Shown here one piece after another: positions 26,957 to 39,143 of a stretch of DNA of 64,000 nt. This DNA is from Tillus elongatus (lineage: Eukaryota; Arthropoda; Insecta; Coleoptera; Cleridae): NCBI GenBank assembly GCA_964006375.1, contig OZ023267.1, positions 21,697,739 through 21,761,738 of the forward strand, written 5' to 3'. Numbering within the stretch: position 1 is the stretch's first letter; each line of letters begins with the position of its first letter. The notes beneath the pieces are model-generated. The model saw only the letters and a list, made by a program, of their open reading frames with translations. It had not been told where the DNA came from and ran no database searches. Made by a program: the position numbers and the translations under genes.

Positions 26957-27378
26957 GTATCAAACCGATAAACTGAAATAACAAACCGCATTTCTCTCAT
27001 TCCGATAAGAAATGTTCTGATAGTTAATTTTTTGTTTACAAACCAACAAAACAATGAATATTAGCACATTTCTTATCGGAATGAGTGATCAGCGTTTTTG
27101 CATCTTCAATTGTAAATAATTTTTAAACGCGTTGATAAAACTTCAAAAAAAAAACTGTGTTGAATTCAGAAAAGAAGGAGCTTTCAAATGATGTAACACT
27201 TGATCCATGTTCCCTATTTAAAATATAAGGGTTGTTATGACCACCCTTAAGGGGTTGATGTGACAAAGTTGAGTTTTATGTCAAAACATGTCCCCCTCAA
27301 TATTAAATTTGTCGTGTTTCAGCGTTTCTTCAAAAATTTCTTTGGACGCAAATCGGCCTGTTTCGTTTTTAATGCGCC

Positions 27379-27581
<203 letters not shown>

Positions 27582-27589
27582 ACGTAAAA

Positions 27590-28590
27590 CTAATGAATTA
27601 TAAACTACAGCAAAATCTTCTTCGTTTTCAATTTCACGTCCAGAATTCATAATCCTTTCACGTAATTGATTCTTATGATGAATTTCCGCCGCATAAAGTA
27701 ATTGTTTCATGTGACCCCAGAAGTAGAAATCCAGTGAATTTAGATCCGGTGACCTAGCAGACCAGGACTACCGATCCACCTTCTATTAAAATGGTTGTCC
27801 ATACATTCTTCAACAATCTTATCAAAATGTGGCGCATCATCGTGTTGATACCACATCATATTACGCAATGCAAGTGGAACATCTGCTAATAACTCATGTG
27901 AGTGATTGTCCAAAAAATCTTAGTAGGCCGCAGAATTTAGACGATGCGGCAGAATTTGCATTGTCACTAGACGACCGTTGAAAATCCCACACCACGTGTT
28001 GATTGAAAATCTATGTTGAAAATGATGTCTTCTAATTGCGTGAGGATTCTGTAATGACCATATATGCTCATTGTGACAATTATTGACACGATCTCTAGTG
28101 AAAATAGATTTATCGGTCCAAAAAATGGAACGGGTAAACGTAGTAATATTGCCCATGTTGCTCGAGAAACCGTCGTGCAAATGCCAATGTTTGTACTTTA
28201 TCTCCTGGTTGTAAGTGACGACCAGGCTGGTAATGGTAAGGATGCAACACTTATCTCTGCAAAGTCTGCCAAACAAAGTTTTGAGAAACTTTCAGACCGG
28301 TGGAAATTTTCCTCCTACTAATATCTGGATCGTCCAGCACTGCATAAATTACATCTTCGCCCCTTCCAGCATTGTATTATATATTTACACCACCAGTTGA
28401 CCGTTGATTGATTCCACATTGTCGCAGTCTTTGAATGCATAGAAAAATACACGGCGGCATGACATACGTCTATTCATACATCTTCCTTGATATACCCGAC
28501 TATTTTCTAGAACATTTCCGTTGCAAAAGCCGTAAACAAAAATGATGTCGGCATATTTTTCATTGCCGAACTGCATTTTTGACGAAATTT
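27590..28590 (-). pseudogene. Decayed mariner-like/Tc-type transposase
   Basis: Fragments on the minus strand keep family order. 28576-28385 holds an N-terminal piece. 28276-27920 reads I-F-W-T-D-K-S-I-F-T-R-D (first Asp), H-I-W-S-L-Q-N-P-H-A-I-R and F-S-I-N-T-W-C-G-I-F-N-G-R-L. Around 27720-27780 lies a [12 protein letters not shown] third motif. 27710-27590 is the tail. Frameshifts and stops break it at several places. The element's termini are not recognised. Confidence 0.75.
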
Positions 28591-31431
28591 ATATTTTTTG
28601 ATACTGACGATTGAGAATAATACTTAACTATGTGACAACTTGTAACGATTACCTTTCGTTACTGCTTTAATTATTCAAAATAAACCCGTAAGAGACTTAA
28701 TTAAGAGCCGACAATCCAATATCTGTAAGACAATTCATGTTTCAATTTCAAAATTATTTTGATGAAAAGTCGCTAAATCTGCAAGTACCGTAAACCCCTT
28801 TACTGCAGGCTAGGAAAGCACGTTAATATGGCTTTGTTAATAAATGATATGTCGCATTTTCGTGGAACGGTTTTAAGTAAACAAAAATATCCGTTGAGAA
28901 TGTTCTGAAACAAATCTTAGTTCATCATATTAAAAGAACCTTGAGGGTGCGAGTCAATTTTAAATGTTAAGGGGGAGCCGATAATGTATCTGCAACTCGG
29001 TAATGAAATTAACCTCGACGGTCCTGAACTATAGGCGAGGGACGTAGGTGTCAAGTAAAGAGGGAATGACGTCACGGGCGACGGTTGAGAAAAGGCGGCA
29101 AGCCAGCCGAGAGTCGCTTGGGTTACCCGCGAACGTGAGAGACTGCCTGGCGCTCGTCGAGTAAACATCCTTTAGTTGTGGTGGCTAAAAATTATCTTAA
29201 AAAGGGGTGATAAAATCCTTTCTGTTATCTATACTATCAAATAATAATTGTCAGTGATTGTTTAAAGTCATTTGAACGGTTTTCGAGTCTAAATAAAAGT
29301 GGTATTTAGCATAAAAACGCGAGTTAAGTTCTTTGTTTCCGACCCGATACAGTTCTTACGTTAATCAGAAAGAGTTTCTGCATCTTACCGAAGCTTGAGT
29401 CAGTTAGCAGTGAATTTCACTTGAGCAAATTCACGTTTTAATTGCGATTTGCTAAGTTTCCGTCAAGCGAATTCAGAACATCGACATAGTTGTCAAATTG
29501 TTTCCTGGTATTGGTGCAATGAATCCACCAACCCAATAACCGCTAGTGAAAAGTACCACTCATTTTCTCCGGCTTCTCTTTTATTGGAGTCTGTGAACCT
29601 GTCTCAGGTGCTCATAGTTGATCCCATTTGGAAGGCATCTTCATAGGGTCATCAGGTAATTCAAGGTAGGAATATTTGGTGAGTCTGTGTAACTATTTTT
29701 CTTTGAACCGGCAGAATTTTTCAGGCAGCAATCTAATATCTGAAAACTTATAGCTTGAACTTTCCAAATTAACGTAAACAAATTTGAACTTGAACAGTGT
29801 CAGCGAGATGCTATAAGGATAACTGTAAATTTTCTGTTTAATCTGTTGAATTTTATCTGTGAATTTAAACGCATAGTTTTTGAAATTATAATTAGCAAAT
29901 TTTGTCTGTAAAAAATCGAACCTGTACATTCTTTTTAATATTTCTTATTTTCAATAATTAATGTAGAAACTTCATGTAGGAATATATTTTTTTATGGAGC
30001 CCCACTCAAAGAAGTGGCCAGTTAACTAATTGAAAAATTAATCAAATTGATTGACAAACGTCAAGTGGTTTACCAAATAATTTGTGCTTGCTTTTTAGCA
30101 CTAAAATGCAATATTTCATCTTACATATAAAGCTCAAGTGGCTAACATCAGTAATTTAGTAACATGCAACCATCTTTATCTTATTGTTTTGTCATATGTA
30201 AGTGAATTTATAATTTCTTTTTCTTGAAGTTCTTGCTGTTTATCTGATTTTTATTTGTGTGCAATTAATGTTTATTTGATATTTCCCAACCATTTTTTTT
30301 CATTTTGTTTGCTATTCCAAATTTAATTTGTATGAATAAATTTATATACTTTGCTCCATTAACATATCTGTTTGATTGAAGAGAAATTCCTCCCTAATAT
30401 CTCCTTTCTTTTGGCGTCTGCACAAACAATTTTTTCTTACTAACGATTATCTAGATATCTAAATTTCTATATTACCTGGCACTATTCTGGGGCGCCCACA
30501 AATATAGGACTCCAGGCAGTGCGAAACAAATAAAGAAAGAACGTGAGTATCCAACTACATCCAGATCTGCCAACCTCCTAAAAGTATTGCTTATCTTAAT
30601 AAATATGATAATCTGATAGATAGTTATTTTAGGGTAGGGTGTCATAGGCAATCGTGACCTCACTATTGAGCAGATCTATATCCACCTGAGGTCAATCATA
30701 ATATAACAGAGTTTCTAAGTTTTTCTTTGACGAGGTAACAAACTGTCAACAATCATAAATGGGTATTTTGTTTGAGAGTATTATCTGCTATTCATTTTAT
30801 GGACAAAAATGATAAAAGCTTATGCCTCGATCAGAAAAATGTTATTTTTCATTTTTTTTTTGCTTAGAATTAATTCAATTTGGAACTTATATTTGAATTT
30901 TCCCCTTCTGGTATAAATCATTCTGTATGTAGGGTCTTCCATAGGAAATACAGTTTTTTTGAATAAGCCATAAACTTGATCCTAAATTGTTTTTTGTTTT
31001 CACCATTACAATCAACAGTAGTTTGGTAATTTGAATGACTTCGTAGCTTATTATCAATCAAGTTAGCAATGGTGGACACGTAGCTTCGAACAACCTGTAT
31101 ATAAATTTAAAATAACTAGATATTTTTGGCAGGCAAGCAGTTTGACCTTAATTAAGAAAAATGCATGCGATGTAATAACTATTACGTCAAGACAAAAGAA
31201 ATTTTCTTGATGAGAATAAAAAACTACTCTATTAAGAAAAAGGGCATTGACAAAATCCATACGCACAGAAAAGACAGATCAACCGACTTAGTATATTACC
31301 CAATTTTATTTACTATTCTCTTTTAAGAAGATAATAATTTTGCACAAATACTTAAATACTGTCGCGACTTTTAAGTAGCTGAAACAGGAACAGTATTTAA
31401 ATAAAATGATAAATGTACTATTTGTCAATAC
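28591..31431. other. Long Syt1 intron segment without recognised genes
   Basis: A GC-richer block at about 28930-29170 shows no coding likeness. At about 30870-31100 lies an inverted, diverged copy of the repeat seen at 23500-23660. The rest is unassigned AT-rich DNA. Confidence 0.5.
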
Positions 31432-31574
31432 CTTTTCTTTGTACGAAGACCCTAGAAGTTGTACCGATTTTAGGTCGACGCCTTTCATGCCTTTCTTTCC
31501 ATCCTTTGCTCTTCGCTTTCGGAAGCATCTTCTTATACAGCAAAAGCAGATCCCAAGAATGACAATAGAAACAG
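31432..31574 (-). CDS. Syt1: Synaptotagmin 1, transmembrane-juxtamembrane exon
   Basis: A 143-bp exon. The acceptor TTTTTTTCAG and donor AAG|GTATTG bound it. It starts with two bases completing a codon split from the previous exon, and it ends in phase 0. It encodes the second half of the membrane helix (V-S-I-V-I-L-G-I-C-F-C-C-I-R-R-C). The Cys cluster is the palmitoylation site known in this family. The basic stop-transfer K-R-R-A-K-D-G-K-K and the conserved V-Q-L-L-G-S-S-Y-K-E-K follow. The next exon, 19.3 kb away, continues with V-Q-P-D-M. Confidence 0.95.
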
Positions 31575-31949
31575 CTGAAAAAAATGTTATTAAAGTTGTT
31601 AACATACAAGGCAAGAAACAATTATAATTATAGAAGATAGTTAACACCAAACAACACCAACTTTTCAGATAATACTATTTTCAATGTAAAATAAATAGAG
31701 TGACACAGCACTAAAACGACGTTGAAATGCACACTAGCGAGGAATACATTTGTTTCTCGTCGTAGTTATTAGATGAATTGCGTATACGTTTAGTTATTAT
31801 TTACTACAGCGTCTCTTAACCTTCTAGTATTTGCGACCCAATTTTCTATAACAATTCTACCACCCCCTCCCACCCCCTGTCTTACGTTATGTCCGCCATA
31901 GCGGACATTTTTGAGGCTTCGCAAAAAGTTGAGATTTTGTTGTTTTTAT
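31575..31949. other. Intron segment, nothing recognised
   Basis: AT-rich, with a C-rich stretch near 31860. No feature assigned. Confidence 0.5.
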
Positions 31950-32276
31950 TTATTTTAACAACACACCACGAGGGCTTACAGCCTAAATACTATCGTACCG
32001 TGGGTGTCGACAAGGAGGAAAGAGGCAACTTGTTAATTCTGGACTGGAAGGTTTGGAGGTTCGCAGGAGACGGAAAAACATGTGCCGGCAAAGAATTTCA
32101 CAACTTGGAAGTCCTCGGGACAAGAGAGCGGACATAACAAGATGTCCTATGTCTGGTGCCCTGGACAGTAAAAGGGTGCATTCGCTCTGTTCCCCTGATA
32201 GATCTGTTGAGGGCAGCAGGTGAAGGAATTAAGGAAGAAAGCTCCTTTGAGCAGTGCCCGTGCAGATATCTATAAA

Positions 32277-32278
<2 letters not shown>

Positions 32279-32331
<53 letters not shown>
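32279..32331. repeat. (GA)n microsatellite
   Basis: About 26 dinucleotide units inside the LINE C-terminal region. It reads as poly-Ser/Leu or Arg/Glu in the frames. Confidence 0.97.
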
Positions 32332-32334
<3 letters not shown>

Positions 32335-32793
32335 CACCAACGGCACGTCGGTGGGCAAGGGATTCCAGCGTTTGCGTGAGGGTGAGGTCACCGATGAGAC
32401 GTATAGCTCTCTTCTGAATAGAGTCTAGGATAGCGAGTGTAGAATCGGCAGCGGCACCCCAGATGTGGGTGTAGTATTCGAGGTTTGGCCTTATTTGTGA
32501 AGTATATAAGGTCTAGAGATTAGCTGGTGAAAAGTATTTGATAGCCCGGAAGAGGAAACCTAATTTCTTTGCAGCCGCTTCTGCAATTTGTGTGACATGT
32601 TGGTGCCAATTGAGTTTTCGATCCACAGAATTGCCAACAAGTGAAAAGGACTCATTACTTTGAATAGCGTGGTTGTTCATTGTGATGGGCCTAGGGCTGG
32701 TGTATCTCTTATGAGAAAGAAAGCAAGACTGAGTTTTGGTGGGGTTGAATTGTACAAGATTTCTACTTCCCCAGTCTAATATTCTTTGGAGAT

Positions 32794-33300
32794 CTATGGA
32801 GACAGAACTCTCCAGACAGGCTTGGAATATTGTATATTTGAGTGGAGGGTGCTGTCGTCTGCGTAACTGTGAACCGAGTTGGATGTGATAAAGACGAGGT
32901 CATTGATGTGAAGAAGAAACAAAGTAGGGGCTAAAGCTGAACCTTGAGGAACTCCTGCATCAATTGGATACAGTTTAGAGGAATGGCCATCAACGACAAC
33001 AGAAATGCTCCGATTAGAGAGAAAATTTGCTGTCCAGGTACAGAGTTTTGGTGGTAGGCCATAGTCCGGGAGTTTATTAAGCAGCGCTGCGTGCCAGACC
33101 TGGTCGAATGCTTTGGATATGTCTAGAGCGATAATCTGGGATTCACCGTGTAGTTCCATAGACTTGTTCCAAGAATGGGTGACAAAGGAAAGGAGGTCGG
33201 CAGTTGAACTGCGCTGACGGAATCCATACTGCCTATCGTGGATTAGACTGTGTTTTTCAAGAAATTTTAGTAGCTCGGTGTTCATATACTTTTCCATCAC
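32794..33300 (-). pseudogene. LINE reverse transcriptase core
   Basis: 168 open codons with RT blocks: H-D-R-Q-Y-G-F-R, I-A-L-D-I-S-K-A-F-D-Q-V-W-H (first catalytic Asp), G-V-P-Q-G-S-A-L-A-P-T-L-F, and S-Y-A-D-D (catalytic pair). It resembles Jockey/CR1-like RTs. The neighbouring parts are in other frames, so the protein is dead. Confidence 0.9.
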
Positions 33301-33415
33301 TTTAGAGACAACTGAAAGGAGACAAATAGGCCTGTTGTTGCTAGAAAGCGCTTTGGATCCTTTCTTGGGGACGGGTTGTACTCAAGCAGTTTTCCAGTTA
33401 CTAGGAAATATGCCT

Positions 33416-33937
33416 CTATTGTAAGATATCTGAAACAGACAAGTCAGGACAAGAGCAAGTTCTGGTGCGCATTTTTTTTAGAACAATTGCTGAGATCTCG
33501 TCAAGGCCAGAGGCTTTCCTGGTATTAAGAGAAGAGAGCATCTTTCGTACCTTTTTAGTTTTGAAAATGATATCCGTCATTTTATGCCCGACATTGGAGA
33601 CTGTTGGTGGTTGAACATTTGGAGGTGGGTTGAGAGTAGAATTGCCGGCGAACAACGAAGCAAAAAGTTCAGCCTTGCTCAGGGCGGTAGAAACAATTTC
33701 GTCCCTTTCGGACAAGGGGTGGGAACGTGCTCTTGCGGAAATTATTTTCAATAAATTTAGCAAGAGTCCAGAATGGTTTGCTGCCGTTGAAGCTTGAGAG
33801 ATATTGTTTTTGATGTGGTTATTGAACGAGTTTTTTGCCTCAGAAAGAATGCGAACATAGCGATATCTTGCGTCGTTAAATGCTTGACGGTTTTCTTGAC
33901 TGGGATTGTGTAGAAGCGTTTTGTGAGCTTTGACCAT
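33416..33937 (-). pseudogene. LINE protein segment between endonuclease and RT
   Basis: 173 codons with the pre-RT region, ending near the block R-K-A-S-G-L-D-E-I-S. A frame break separates it from the RT core at 33300. Confidence 0.8.
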
Positions 33938-34159
33938 TTCAAGTCGGGCTTTGTCACATAATTTAGAGAACTATGGCTTTTGAGATTTTTTTAGAATATC
34001 CTAGAAGGTCTAAAGTGTGTGTAAATGCCGCATCTCGTTTACTTCCAGCCAGTCTCAGTCGAGTCGCTCATTCTACCGCGAATGTGTGGTTGTAATTTGC
34101 GTGTTAACTGAAGTTTACGATATTCGTGTAGCAGTTGATTTATACAGTGTATACAGGAT

Positions 34160-35200
34160 CATGGATAAAATTTTAAGTGGGTGAAAGTAAGCATTTGACG
34201 ATAGTGAAGCATCAACAAGTATACAGGCGAGAGTGGTTCTAAAACAAAAATGAAGAAAATATTCTCAAGAATATTTAAGGTTTGGGTTAACCAACACTGA
34301 AGTAAATGAAGAAGTCAGGCCCCCTGTGTCATTTTCCCATAATTTTGCTAGCAGACAGCATTACACCTAATAAACTTAAACATTTGGAAACGCTTCATAG
34401 TGAGTACGTTATGAAACACCGAGAATTCTCCGAATTACAATAAAAATCATATGAAGAGCAAATTATTAAAAAAATGTCTGTGAATGAAAGAACTTTACTG
34501 GCCTCTTACAAAGTTTCATATCAGATAAGGAGACGTAAAAAGGCTCATACCATTGGAGAAGAGCTTATTCTGCCAGCTGCAATTCAGATTGCAGAAACTA
34601 TGTTTGGAAATAATTTTGCCAAATAATTGCAGTCCATTCCTCTATCAAATTATACTATTGCCCGTCGAATTGGTGATACAGCTGCTGACCTGACCTGCTA
34701 TTCTGCAAACCAATAGAACTCAAAGCAACAGCACTTGCATTATTTGCTATCTTAAATGATTTTCTAAACGAGGCAAACATAGAGTGGAAACATTGCGCGG
34801 GAATATGCACCGATGGTGCTCGTACAATCTCTGGAAGATTTCAAAATATAAAAGCACTTGTAAAACAAAAATCTCCAAAGTGTATCGGGATACATTGCAT
34901 GATCCACAGAGAAGCTCTGGCTTCCAAAGAAATGATTCCTGGTCTGAATATTGTGCTAACGACAGTGGTAACCGTAGTAAATTATATAAAAATGAGACCT
35001 CTAAAATTAGGAATCTTTTCTGCACTCTGTAAAGACATGTATGCAGGACATTCTGCGTTAATATTTCATTGAGAGGCAATGTGGTTATCATGTGTGAAAT
35101 TTTTGCAACGCGTTTATGAAATTAGGTATGAAATCTTCATTTTTTAGAAAAGGAAAACCAACTGGAAGCCGAGAAATTTAATAAGGAATCTTGACTATAT
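34160..35200 (+). pseudogene. hAT/ZBED5-like transposase remnant
   Basis: Reading around single-base breaks, the plus strand shows pieces typical of hAT-derived ZBED5-like proteins. These are A-S-Y-K-V-S-Y with H-T-I-G-E-E-L near 34520, I-P-L-S-N-Y-T-I-A-R-R-I near 34640, I-C-T-D-G-A-R near 34805 (a catalytic Asp motif), I-H-C-M-I-H-R-E-A-L-A-S-K-E near 34890, and R-P-L-K-L near 34995. There is a stop where the conserved F-H-T-E-A-R-W region begins. No BED zinc finger or termini were recognised. Confidence 0.75.
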
Positions 35201-35980
35201 CCAGCACAACAGCTGCAGGTAATTGCAACCTAGATATTCAAGACCTTAAATTAATCTCCCGACTTAACAACAAACTAATTTTATAAAAACTCTGTCCTTT
35301 TAGAGAACACATTTGTAAATCAGCATATAAGAAACATGTGGATAAGATAAGGCTGATAACAAATCACAGCAATAGATACACGGTAATACAAAAAAACTCT
35401 CACAATCGAAATAGAGGACAGTTAAAAGCTGAAAATCAGTCGTGAATCGGAAGGAGGAAACAACTGAACAATGTTCAGTCTCATAGTAGCTGTTTTCATC
35501 GACTGTCGTCTTTGTTTCCCTGCTATATATGGATTAAGGCAGAATTAGGAGCATAAATACCTCAAATCCCAGCAATAGATATACGGAAATACAAATAAAA
35601 TCTCACAATTAAAACGGATGACAGTTAAAAGCTGAAAATCAGACGTAAATAGGATTCGATAGTGAGATTTTATTTGTATTGCCGTGTATCTATTGCTGTG
35701 ATTTGAGGTCTTTATGCTACTAATTCTGCTTTCACCCATATAGTGCAAGGAAACAAAAACGACAGTCGGTGAAAATAGCTACTATGATAGATTTCCTATA
35801 AAGTTCAGCTCCTGTTATAAAAAACAGAACGAAGCTGCTGAAGATGGCTTGGGTTATATGAGCCGAAACGCGTAGGACCTTTATCAATAAATACAGTCTG
35901 GAAATACAGCCTTATCTGTTTTACATTAGAACTAAACAAGTAGGCAGAAAAATAAATAAATAAATTTAGTAGAAACTTAC
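35201..35980. repeat. Direct and inverted ~95-bp repeats
   Basis: Related segments (AGCAATAGATA.ACGG, then CTCACAAT, then ACAGTTAAAAGCTGAAAATC) occur at about 35362-35445 and 35560-35652. An inverted part follows at about 35654-35712. Together they make a hairpin-prone block. No gene. Confidence 0.65.
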
Positions 35981-36082
35981 CTATTATAATAGAGACTAGA
36001 ACCCAGGACTGGACTCCTATAGTCTCCGCAGATTTCTCTAGAATATTTGGCCCTGCTGTTGTTGTTTCATTTGATGCTTTTG
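35981..36082 (-). CDS. Syt1: Synaptotagmin 1, luminal/early transmembrane exon
   Basis: A 102-bp exon with acceptor GTGTTTCCAG and donor ATAG|GTAAGT. It begins with two bases of a split codon, so an upstream coding exon exists. It encodes a Thr/Asn-rich luminal stretch (S-N-E-T-T-T; N-E-T is a glycosylation sequon), then I-G-V-Q-S-W-V-L-V-S-I-I-I, the start of the membrane helix. Its last base joins the two bases of exon 31574-31432 in frame. The identification rests on position, phase and helix continuity, because this region is poorly conserved. Confidence 0.88.
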
Positions 36083-36570
36083 CTGGAAACACATCAGAGT
36101 GTAAAAATTCAAACGAACTTAACATAGCACCCAAGAGAGAGTACATGCAAAATGGATACCATTTAAGAACATGTTTTTCTGTTAATGTGAACCTTAATTT
36201 GCAAGTTTGTCGCATGATATCTTGATAGTTTAATAAATATGTGGATTAATTTGATACTGATTCAAAAAATAGTTTAGGTTGCTACTGCTCTAGGCAAAAT
36301 ATATTGTTATCGACTAAAAGTTTTAATCGGTTTACCTTGTTAACGGTGTTAAAACAAGTAAAGTACATATTAATCCTTGATAATTAATTCAGCGTTTAAA
36401 TTATCACAAATATACCACATATATGTAAATCCAAATACACTCGTTCTTTAAACGTGGCGTATAAAATTTACACATTTTATACTTAAAACATAAAAACCCG
36501 CACTGAATCAAAAAAGTATGTTTTTTATTTAACCTTTATACGTATTTTTAGTGTATTACCTTAAAAAGAA
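36083..36570. other. Intron upstream of the Syt1 luminal exon
   Basis: No feature recognised. The first Syt1 coding exon was not found to the right within the window. Confidence 0.5.
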
Positions 36571-36885
36571 AAAACTCTGGACGCAGCAAGTGCGTTATGG
36601 TAGTGAATTTTCATAAAAATGTTTTTTTAAATAGCAAATATGTTTTTTTTAAAAGCAGGCACAAAATTTGGTTGCCAGTATGATCTATATATTAGAAACA
36701 ATGTGCCATGTTTCATCAAAATAACTTTATTGTTTGAAAATGTATAAAAATTTCCGAAAGTAAATTTAAATTGTTCCCGAAAAAACTGGTTTTATGGTCA
36801 ACCTTATAGGTTAATAGCAAATTGATTCAAAATTTGAAGCATTTAATGAAAATTCGCTACCATAACGCACTTGCTGCGTCCCGAA
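36571..36885. repeat. Short palindromic element, same core as the 2.7-kb foldback
   Basis: Arms CTGGACGCAGCAAGTGCGTT (about 36573) and AACGCACTTGCTGCGTCC (about 36866) flank about 250 bp. The same core lies at the centre of the foldback at 20394-23140. Confidence 0.8.
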
Positions 36886-36899
36886 TTTCTTTTCTTACA

Positions 36900-37870
36900 A
36901 AGATGTATTATATTTCGATGGAAAATACAAAAATGCAATAACATAGGGCGTGTTCGATTAAAAAAATCACTAAAAAAAATATTTGAATCACCAACGACTT
37001 ATGGGCCAACCTGTAATTGTGGAAATATTTTTTAAGATGTAGCTTAAGACACCCTACAATTAATTTATACAACTTTTTTTTGTAACTTGCATAATAACGG
37101 ATATATTACGCTTTAATGATTTTTTACGAAAATTCGACAAAAATGATATACCATTAAACGATAAACTCTATAGCCAACACTACTGCTAAAATATCAGAGA
37201 AAGGGTCTATTTGAAATGAATTTTCTGGGAATATTTTAGTAAAATGAAGGACAATGACGATTGAAACTAAGACTTCAGGCTTTGTAAAACATTCTTCTTG
37301 AGAGATTTTCCTTCTATAGCTCATATTAGTTTCAGGTTCATTGCCTAAATATTACCAATTTTGACGTTTAAAATCGCGACTTAGACGTTTTGAGGAACAC
37401 CCAATTTTTTTTAAATGCCTGTAACTTTTTTGTCCTTTAACCTACAGCGCTAATTTTGGTAGGCAGTTTACCTATAATGATATAAACCCGTGTACAAAAT
37501 TTCGTTGCCCTTACTTTGTTAATTCCGGAGATATAAATTTTTTTCGAAGGAAAACACAAAATTTTCCGGGAAAACCTCGGCGGATTTTCCTGGCTAACGA
37601 ACTTATCCAAGCCACTCGCGAAAGGAAGGTACTTACCTAATTTTATCAAAATCGGTCCATTATTTTTTTAGTTATAGGTGTGACACATAAATATATAAAC
37701 ATATAAAGTCTGAAACCGACCCCCGATTTGGGTTCCAGGGGTCCTAAATAGCGCTCATTTGAAGAAATTTTTTCAAAATTCAAAAGTTGAGATCTCCTCA
37801 TTAGTGAATTTTTTTAAAGAAAATTCACTAAAAACATACAGGCGAATTGAGAACCTCGTCCTTGTTTGAA
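36900..37870 (-). repeat. Repeat A copy
   Basis: Reverse-complement copy of the family seen at 63000-64000. Shared blocks are TTTCTCTGATATTTTAG-like, TTTTGTCCTTTAACCTACAG, TTCCGGGAAAACCTCGG, GGTCCATTATTTTTT and GGGTTCCAGGGGTCCTAAAT. It has an intact short spacer (about 37689-37701) at the place where other copies carry long AT tracts. A ~45-codon coding-like block lies at about 37210-37370. Confidence 0.85.
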
Positions 37871-37902
37871 GTCGGTTAAAAAAAAGCAAATAAAAGGTAT
37901 TT

Positions 37903-37974
37903 GGGCTTGTCCGGGATTTGAACCTGGGAGCTCCCGCACTCTAAGCGGAAATCATACCTCTAGACCAACGAGTC
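37903..37974 (-). tRNA. tRNA-Pro-like pseudogene, anticodon loop reads AGA
   Basis: On the minus strand the 72 nt follow eukaryotic tRNA-Pro (from memory) almost throughout: the A-box region GTTGGTCTAGAGGTATGAT, the B-box GGTTCAAATCC and the acceptor arm. The anticodon loop is TTAGAGT, giving AGA (Ser) instead of AGG. The acceptor stem has two mismatches and the T stem one, so I call it a pseudogene or SINE head rather than a working tRNA. Confidence 0.75.
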
Positions 37975-38039
37975 AGTTGTTGGAGCTTTGTTTTAATGTC
38001 GTATTCCAGCGGGCGTTTTAATTATTTTAGTCATAATTA

Positions 38040-39143
38040 ATGTTTAATCATTTATTTATATAAAAAAACTCGTTTTTTGGTCAACCTTATAGGTTAATAG
38101 CAAATTGAGCTATTCAAATATTAAGCATTTGATCAAAATTCGCTACCTAACGCACTTACTGCGTCCAGAATTTTTGTTCTTACAAACATGCATTATATTT
38201 CGATGGAAAATGCAAAAATGCAATAACATAATAACAGATATATTGAGCTGTATTGATTTTTTTTACGAAAATTCTACAAAAATTATATACTATTAATGAT
38301 AAACTATATAGCTAAGGCTACTGCCAAGCATCAGAGAAAGGGTCTATTTGAAATGAATTTTCTGGAAACATTTTATTAAAATGAACGACAATGACGGTTG
38401 ACACTAAGACTTCAGGGTTTGTAAAACATTCTTCTTGAGACATTTTATTTCCATAGCCCGTATTAGATTCAAGTTCTTTTCCTAAATGTTGCCAATTTTG
38501 ACGTTTAAATCGCAACTTTGACGTTTTGTGAAAAACCTCAATTTATTTTTGTTTAAATGCCTATAACTTTTTTGTTCTTTGACCTACAGAGCTAAATTGG
38601 TATGTAACTTGCCTATAATGATATAAACCCGCGTATAAAATTTGGTTGCCCTTACTTTGTTAATTTTGGATATATAAATTTTTTTCGAAAGAAAACACAA
38701 AATTTTCCGGGAAAACCTCGTCAGATTTTCCTGGCTAACGAACTTATCCAAGCCACTTGCAAAAGGAAGGTACTCACCAATTTTGACGTTTAAAATCGCG
38801 ATTTTGACGTTTTGAGGAGAACCCAAATTTATTTTTCTTTGAATGTCTGTAACTTTTTTGTCCTTTAACCTATAGAGCTAAATTTTGGTAGGTAACTTGC
38901 CTCTAGTTATATAAACCAGCGTATGAAATTTGGTTGCCCTTACTTTGTTAATTTTGGAGATATAAATTTTTTTCGATTTTTTTCAAAAGAAAACACAAAA
39001 TTTTCCGGGAAAACCTCGGCGGATTTTGCTGGCTAACGATCTTATCCAAGACACTTGCGAAAGGACGGTATGTGCCAAATTTTATCAAAATCGGTCCATT
39101 ATTTTTTAAGTTATAGGTGTGACACATAAATATATATATATAT
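38040..39143 (-). repeat. Repeat A copy, interrupted by the LTR retrotransposon
   Basis: It contains the CGCACTTACTGCGTCC core near 38150, an open coding-like block (38318-38515) and two partial repeats of the TTTTCCGGGAAAACCTCG module. It ends in ACACATAAATATAT. The rest of the same copy continues at 55889 beyond the retrotransposon. Confidence 0.87.

Larger units (their letters stand above)
25716..27305 (-). mobile_element. Decayed mariner-like transposon with ~205-bp inverted arms
   Basis: Arms at about 25716-25925 and 27105-27305 are inverted copies (for example AATATTGAGGGGGACAT and its complement, and the CCCTTAAGG block). The transposase lies between on the minus strand. The outer ends are not resolved. 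The right side ends near CGCCACCC just before an (AT)n tract. Confidence 0.75.
31950..33990 (-). mobile_element. 5'-truncated LINE (reverse transcriptase), decayed
   Basis: The minus strand carries most of an insect non-LTR RT in broken frames. 33937-33416 holds the region before RT (F-N-D-A-R-Y-R-Y, R-K-A-S-G-L-D-E-I). 33300-32794 holds RT. About 32700-32440 is in other frames. 32391-32098 is the C-terminal end that also occurs at 13560-14000. A (GA)n expansion interrupts the last part. Confidence 0.88.

Noticed and set aside
37903..37974. Functional tRNA-Ser(AGA)
   Set aside because: The body is tRNA-Pro-like without a Ser long variable arm, and stems have mismatches.
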